From NCBI GenBank assembly GCA_964035575.1, contig OZ037857.1, forward strand, positions 992,001 through 1,056,000: a stretch of 64,000 bases of DNA, given 5' to 3'. The notes beneath the pieces were generated by a model, which saw only the letters and a program-made list of their open reading frames with translations, was not told where the DNA came from and made no database searches. This document shows positions 59,799 to 64,000 of the stretch, piece after piece. Origin of the DNA: Rhynchopus sp. YZ270_cl-10. Its lineage: Eukaryota > Euglenozoa > Diplonemea > Diplonemida > Diplonemidae. Each line of letters begins with the position of its first letter. Position 1 is the stretch's first letter. A program made the position numbers and the translations under genes.

Positions 59799-60638
59799 AT
59801 GTCCATAATTTCCAAAAGTTTTGCCACAATTTTGTGTGTCGCAGCCGTGTCATGCGCACCCATCCGACACATGCCTGAGGAGCTGAAGGCCGGGTACACC
59901 ATGGACGGCCGTCTTCCTATTGGCGAATACTTCGTTGATGACACTGGAGAGGACGGAAAGGGAACTCACTACAAATACAAACGCGAGCACGTCATCGGCT
60001 TTGTCAAAGAAGCAGAACGCATGGTGGGCAAACCTGTACAGCTTCAACGCGACAATGCTAAGCGAACCTGGCTGTTCGAAGCGCTCAAACAACACCCCAT
60101 TGCGAAGGGCTCCCGGGGTGCGGTGTATGGTTCGATTGAGCCTTGGTATGAAGCTATTGCTTTGGCGCATGGAGCGGAGTCTGTTGTGACTGTTGAGTAC
60201 AACGAATTGACATACGACTGGCCTGGGATGTCTACCGTCACTGTAGCACAGTGCGCAAAGGAGTTGGCTGAGGGTGGCTACAAGGACTGTGGAAACTTTG
60301 ATTTTGCCTTTTCGATGTCCTCCTTCGACCACGACGGTCTCGGACGTTACGGAGACCCGCTCAACCCCAACGGAGACATCGAAGCCATGAAGAGCACGCT
60401 CGCACAGCTTCGCCCAGGGGGTATCCTCTACCTGACCCTCCCCATTGGGCCCGACGTCGTTGTCTGGAACCTCCACAGGAGGTACGGAGAGCTCCGTCTC
60501 CCTCTCATGCTCGAAGGCTGGGAGCTCCTCGGACGCATCCCCTGGGAGGAGAAGAGACTCACCGCGGAGGCATCCTTCTCGGTCACCTACGAGCCGGTGT
60601 TTGTATTGAGAAAACCTGAGGTTGAGAGTGAGCTCTAA
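59799..60638 (+). CDS. DUF268 protein, probable methyltransferase-like enzyme
   Basis: A 279-residue member of the DUF268 family, known from animals and protists but without a firm function. Family landmarks are VYGSIEPWYEAIALAHGAES followed by VVTVEYN, and FDHDGLGRYGDPLNPNGDIE with the nearby MSSFDH. The order of a nucleotide-type first strand, an acidic strand end and a later LRPGGILYLTLPIG segment resembles the Rossmann fold of SAM-dependent methyltransferases, where the latter motif is the typical strand before the catalytic loop; enzymatic activity is inference. Residues 1-19 (MSIISKSFATILCVAAVSC) look like a signal peptide, so it may act in the endomembrane system. The ATG lies 20 bases after an AG at 59777-59778. 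No intron; the middle uses T/G-ending codons and the last third C-ending codons. Confidence 0.82.
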   Translation: MSIISKSFATILCVAAVSCAPIRHMPEELKAGYTMDGRLPIGEYFVDDTGEDGKGTHYKYKREHVIGFVKEAERMVGKPVQLQRDNAKRTWLFEALKQHPIAKGSRGAVYGSIEPWYEAIALAHGAESVVTVEYNELTYDWPGMSTVTVAQCAKELAEGGYKDCGNFDFAFSMSSFDHDGLGRYGDPLNPNGDIEAMKSTLAQLRPGGILYLTLPIGPDVVVWNLHRRYGELRLPLMLEGWELLGRIPWEEKRLTAEASFSVTYEPVFVLRKPEVESEL

Positions 60639-60854
60639 AAAAAACGTGAAATGACAAATGAAAAGTGGAGTGTTAGGTTAGTAATCTCATTTTTGGTCCT
60701 TTACGTGTGAAAATAGGTCCATTGTGTACAGAGTCGCTGTTTTCCCTGACAGCATGATAAAAAAAAACGGCCATTTTTTTTCGTTTTGTCATTCCTCACC
60801 TCATTCCCTATTTTTTATTCCAGAAAGCAAAAGAGAAAAGAAAAAAATCCAACA

Positions 60855-63215
60855 ATGATGCGATCGGCCCGTTTCGCGGCCCGCAGATACGCCCGCTACC
60901 AGGGAGCTGTTGCGGCGCCGAAGGGAAAGGTCCAGACCTTCCTTGGTCAGGAGAAGATTTTCAAGCAGTTCCCTTGCGGCGAGATCACTGTCATCAATGA
61001 CTCGAACACGTTTACTTGGATTGTGATGGACTCTAAGAGTGGCAGTGCAAACTCTCTGACGACTGAGTACATTGAGTCCTGCAGGCAGGCGATCGGCTGT
61101 GTTGACGAGCTGATCAAAGAGAAGAAGACGAAGATTGTGCTTCTCACCTCCAACAAGGACACCTTCTGCGTGGGTGCCGACCTCCCCACCGTCTACCCGA
61201 TGCTTGCGGAGGACCGTCCGAAGATCGACAAAATTCTCGACGACGGAGCCGACCTGGTCGACCGCTTGAAGGGGCTTACCGTCCCGGTCATTGCAGCGGT
61301 GAACGGAATGGCGTTGGGCGGAGGTCTCGAGCTTGCCCTTGCTTGCCACCACCGTATCATCTCTGACTCTTCCTCTTGCAAGGTGGGTCTGCCTGAGACT
61401 CTTTTGGGAGTTATCCCTGGTCTGGGAGGAACCGTTCGTCTGCAGAAGTTGGTTGGTCTTCAGACCGCGACACAGATGATCCTTCAGGGACAGCAGATCA
61501 ACTCGAAGAAGGCAAAGCGTGCAGGGCTGTGTGAGGCAGAGATTCCTGGAGATGACCGCTTCCCAGGGGAGAACCGTTTTTTGAACGGCGCGAGAGCGTT
61601 TGCGGGGCGTATGGTTGATAAGAAGATGAAGCCGCACAAAGGTCGTCCGGTGAAGGCTTGGCCGCAAGATGCGTTGATCAACAACACCGTTGTGGGGCGT
61701 CGTATCGTTCAAACTATGTCCCTCAAGACGCTCAACAAAATGACGAAGGGAAAGTACCTTGGGCAGTACAAAGCCCTTCAGTCGCTTCTGTATGCTGCAG
61801 GGCATGACGAAAAGAAGGCGCTCGCGCGTGAAAAGGAGATCTTCATCGAATGCCTCTTCACCCCCGAGGCAAAGAACCAGATGTCGATCTACTTCCTTGA
61901 TGACAACTCCAAGAAACTCTGGGAAGCCATCGGAGTCAAGAAGGCTGACGTTCCGGAGATCGACAACCTCGGTGTCATTGGCGCCGGTGTCATGGGATCT
62001 GGAATCGCTCATTGGTTTGCCGCACGCAAGCTGAAGGTCTTCATGAAGGACATTGACCAGAAATACGTTTTCAAAGGCCTCGAATTCGTGAAGAAGGAGT
62101 TCTCCGGGCAGGCGAAGAAGAAGAAGATGACCAAAGACGAAGCCGAGCGCCGCACCAACCTTGTACAGGGAGGAACCTCCAACGAAGGACTTCGCGGGAC
62201 CCAGATCATCGTCGAGGCTGCAGTGGAGGTGATGGAGCTGAAGATCAAGATGATCAAGGAGCTTGAGGAGCAGGGCATTCTCGATGGGAAGACAATCTTC
62301 GCTACGAACACCTCCTCGCTGTCGCTGAACGAGATGCAGAAGCACTCCAAATACCCTGAGAACATTGTGGGAATGCACTTCTTCAACCCTGTTGCGAAGA
62401 TGCCGCTTGTTGAGATCATCAAGGGCGAGAAGACCTCTGCTGCCGCCGTCGCCGCTGTTTACAAACTCACTTTGAAGATCGGCAAGAAGCCTATCATTGT
62501 CAACGACGGACCTGGATTCCTTGTCAACCGTGTTCTCGGTGTGTACATGGCTGAGGCGGGACGTATGCTGAAGGAATGCGGCGACCCAGAGCAGATTGAC
62601 AAGAAGGTGCTTTCCTTTGGAATGCCCATGGGTCCGTTCCGTCTGCTCGACGAGGTTGGTTTTGATGTTGCCGCGCACGTTGGACCGGTTCTGCAAAACG
62701 GACTGAACTCCCTGAGGTTCGCTGTCGACTCCGAGGGAGGCGCTGTGGCGAAGCTTTCCAACAACGGCTTCCTCGGCAAGAAGAACAAGAAGGGGTTCTA
62801 CAACTACGACGAGAAGGAGAAGGAGAAGGGCTTCAACAAGGAGATCCTCGGGGCCATCGGGTTCACCCCCAACGCGCACTTTGAGTACAGCGAGGTTGTG
62901 GACCGGTGTGTGCTGCTGATGGTGAACGAGGCCTGCCTCATCATGGAAGAAGGCCTTGTCGACGGACCCGAGACCGTCGACCTTGGAATGATCTTCGGAA
63001 CCGGGTTCGCACCCTTCCGTGGTGGGCTTCTCTCGTACGCAGACCACGAAGGTGCGGCAAGCATCGTCTCCCGCATGGAGGCGCTTAAGCCCAAGTACGG
63101 AGCCTGGTTTGAGCCATGTGCGACCCTCAAAAAGATGGCAGCAAACAACGAACGTTTCTACCCCAAGAGACCTTTCATCAAATACGAGGAGCGTCTTGGG
63201 TTCCCCAACATCTAA
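60855..63215 (+). CDS. Mitochondrial trifunctional enzyme alpha subunit (enoyl-CoA hydratase / 3-hydroxyacyl-CoA dehydrogenase)
   Basis: A 786-residue bifunctional enzyme of fatty acid beta-oxidation, homologous to HADHA and bacterial FadB/FadJ. It hydrates trans-2-enoyl-CoA and oxidises the 3-hydroxyacyl-CoA with NAD. The hydratase half has the oxyanion-hole region VIAAVNGMALGGGLELALAC and GLPETLLGVIPGLGGTVRLQ with a catalytic Glu. The dehydrogenase half starts with the Rossmann motif GVIGAGVMGSGIAHWFA, followed by ATNTSSLSLNEM and the catalytic-His motif VGMHFFNPVAKMPLVEIIKG. C-terminal domains contain DGPGFLVNRVLGVYMAEAGR and GTGFAPFRGGLLSYAD. The first 15 residues (MMRSARFAARRYARY) are Arg-rich without acidic residues, a mitochondrial presequence. 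The ATG follows TTTTTTATTCCAG (AG at 60821-60822) by 32 bases; a second ATG is adjacent. No intron. The thiolase beta subunit is not in this window. Confidence 0.95.
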   Translation: MMRSARFAARRYARYQGAVAAPKGKVQTFLGQEKIFKQFPCGEITVINDSNTFTWIVMDSKSGSANSLTTEYIESCRQAIGCVDELIKEKKTKIVLLTSNKDTFCVGADLPTVYPMLAEDRPKIDKILDDGADLVDRLKGLTVPVIAAVNGMALGGGLELALACHHRIISDSSSCKVGLPETLLGVIPGLGGTVRLQKLVGLQTATQMILQGQQINSKKAKRAGLCEAEIPGDDRFPGENRFLNGARAFAGRMVDKKMKPHKGRPVKAWPQDALINNTVVGRRIVQTMSLKTLNKMTKGKYLGQYKALQSLLYAAGHDEKKALAREKEIFIECLFTPEAKNQMSIYFLDDNSKKLWEAIGVKKADVPEIDNLGVIGAGVMGSGIAHWFAARKLKVFMKDIDQKYVFKGLEFVKKEFSGQAKKKKMTKDEAERRTNLVQGGTSNEGLRGTQIIVEAAVEVMELKIKMIKELEEQGILDGKTIFATNTSSLSLNEMQKHSKYPENIVGMHFFNPVAKMPLVEIIKGEKTSAAAVAAVYKLTLKIGKKPIIVNDGPGFLVNRVLGVYMAEAGRMLKECGDPEQIDKKVLSFGMPMGPFRLLDEVGFDVAAHVGPVLQNGLNSLRFAVDSEGGAVAKLSNNGFLGKKNKKGFYNYDEKEKEKGFNKEILGAIGFTPNAHFEYSEVVDRCVLLMVNEACLIMEEGLVDGPETVDLGMIFGTGFAPFRGGLLSYADHEGAASIVSRMEALKPKYGAWFEPCATLKKMAANNERFYPKRPFIKYEERLGFPNI

Positions 63216-64000
63216 ATATTTTGTTGAAAAAAAAAGAAAAGAACAAAGAACGGTAAGTTTTCAATCTTGCTAAATTATGTATCAAAACAATGGGGGAGGG
63301 AGGGAGAGAAAGAACGGGTGAAGTGGGGGGGAAAGTATGGTTTTTTTTTTCCAGATTTCAGAACCTAAGAAGAGGCGAGTGTGTACAATATTGCAATGGG
63401 TTTGGAATGCAAGGGAGTGGGGGAAAAACAGTGGGAAGGCGTAAAATATTGGCAAGAAGAGAGACTAGGGTTGGTGAGTTTTGTCATTTTGTGGGTTTTT
63501 GAAAACACTCTGAATGGTGCAACGTATCTGCCTCTATTGGTAGCCAACGTAAAAATAATACCAAAACAGAGTGTCTCAAAAACATATGGGGGTTTCCGCA
63601 CTTAAAATAAGCAAAAAAAGGGGGGAGAATTAGAAAGAAAAAAAAATCGTTGCTACGTGTCACACCAGAGTCACAGCATAGAGAAGAAAGGTTATTTTAA
63701 GTTTTTTCTTCAGTAGGTTTACTAAACACGAGAGGCTTAGGTTATCTACCATTTTCTTTTTCTTTCATTATTTTTTACCCCCCAGATTATTACGCACAAA
63801 CCTTGAATTGTTTCCCCCCCTGTCTTTATTTATCTCCCCATTTTTTGTCTCAAATAAAAAAAGCAAATAGCTACCCCTAAGCCACCCTCCCCCCTTTTTT
63901 CAAGATGACTAAGCACTAAGTGGCTTAGAGTCATCTTAGAAATATTATTTTTCTCCTGTCTCTTCCTCCTCCTCCTCCCCCCCTTTTGCCAAGTTTCAGT
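63216..64000 (+). other. Spacer at the right edge with two hairpins
   Basis: No gene is supported. Hairpin copies lie at 63712-63750 (GTAGGT pairing with ATCTAC, inner CTAAAC/GCTTAG) and 63902-63937 (AAGATGACT/AGTCATCTT), both followed by pyrimidine tracts. The sequence ends in a pyrimidine-rich stretch that may lead into the next gene's acceptor beyond the window. Confidence 0.55.
63902..63937 (+). repeat. Acceptor-proximal hairpin, perfect outer stem
   Basis: AAGATGACT (63902-63910) and AGTCATCTT pair fully, enclosing CTAAGC...GGCTTAG. It is followed by a T- and C-rich tract running to the window end. Confidence 0.85.

Noticed and set aside
60801-63047. 748-codon complement frame over the trifunctional enzyme gene
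   Set aside because: Antisense shadow; codon bias of the true gene leaves the reverse frame open. No domain recognised and the forward gene is certain.

Overview
The window looks like nuclear DNA of a protist that processes its messages by spliced-leader trans-splicing, most likely a euglenozoan and, among those, best matched to a diplonemid. This is an inference from four things visible here. All 20 host protein genes I can support lie on the + strand. Most coding starts sit a short way downstream of a pyrimidine tract plus AG, and in four genes the ATG follows the AG by at most one base (12909, 15843, 23611, 54748). Cis introns are few and nearly all begin GTATG. Exons are GC-rich while the spacers are full of long T, A and C runs. 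A class I iron-sulfur fumarase fits this group. No tRNA, rRNA, CRISPR or bacterial operon signal was found, and I did not recognise a spliced-leader RNA gene.

Layout. 0.7-6.2 kb: a secreted GH20 beta-hexosaminidase and the autophagy protein ATG5. 6.2-10.2 kb: a repeat-rich spacer ending in a 1.64-kb terminal-inverted-repeat element. 10.4-17.7 kb: a TIM23-family translocase subunit, a sirtuin without the zinc-binding cysteines, a stand-alone dynein-heavy-chain AAA5-like protein, and a two-exon membrane-anchored lipid kinase. 19.5-22.6 kb: a secreted class I heme peroxidase and a second copy of the inverted-repeat element. 23.6-31 kb: a KIF-binding protein (KIFBP) homolog whose first intron holds a near-perfect 1.35-kb palindrome, then a membrane carboxylesterase carrying a fibronectin type II domain. 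33.5-43 kb: fumarase, a small ubiquitin-like protein, a PTC7-type phosphatase with three exons, and a 93-residue unknown protein. 43-51 kb: two low-complexity/coiled-coil proteins flanking a decayed hAT transposon (the only clear protein homology on the - strand), then an ankyrin-repeat protein. 51.8-64 kb: a sulfatase, a 1154-residue polyQ/coiled-coil protein, a DUF268 protein and the mitochondrial trifunctional enzyme alpha subunit.

The genes do not form a pathway; neighbours are functionally mixed, as expected for long one-way gene clusters processed by trans-splicing. Loose themes are mitochondrial metabolism and import (fumarase, trifunctional enzyme, TIM23-like), secreted or surface hydrolases and oxidases (hexosaminidase, sulfatase, esterase, peroxidase), and cytoskeleton or motor-related proteins (dynein-like, KIFBP, polyQ coiled-coil).

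The most distinctive non-coding signal is a dispersed RNA-hairpin family, typically GGTGA...TCATC with covarying stems, that sits just upstream of pyrimidine-AG acceptors both in true introns and in spacers. Several other short repeat families share the spacers. Gene starts and introns were deduced by eye from splice signals, reading phase and family knowledge.
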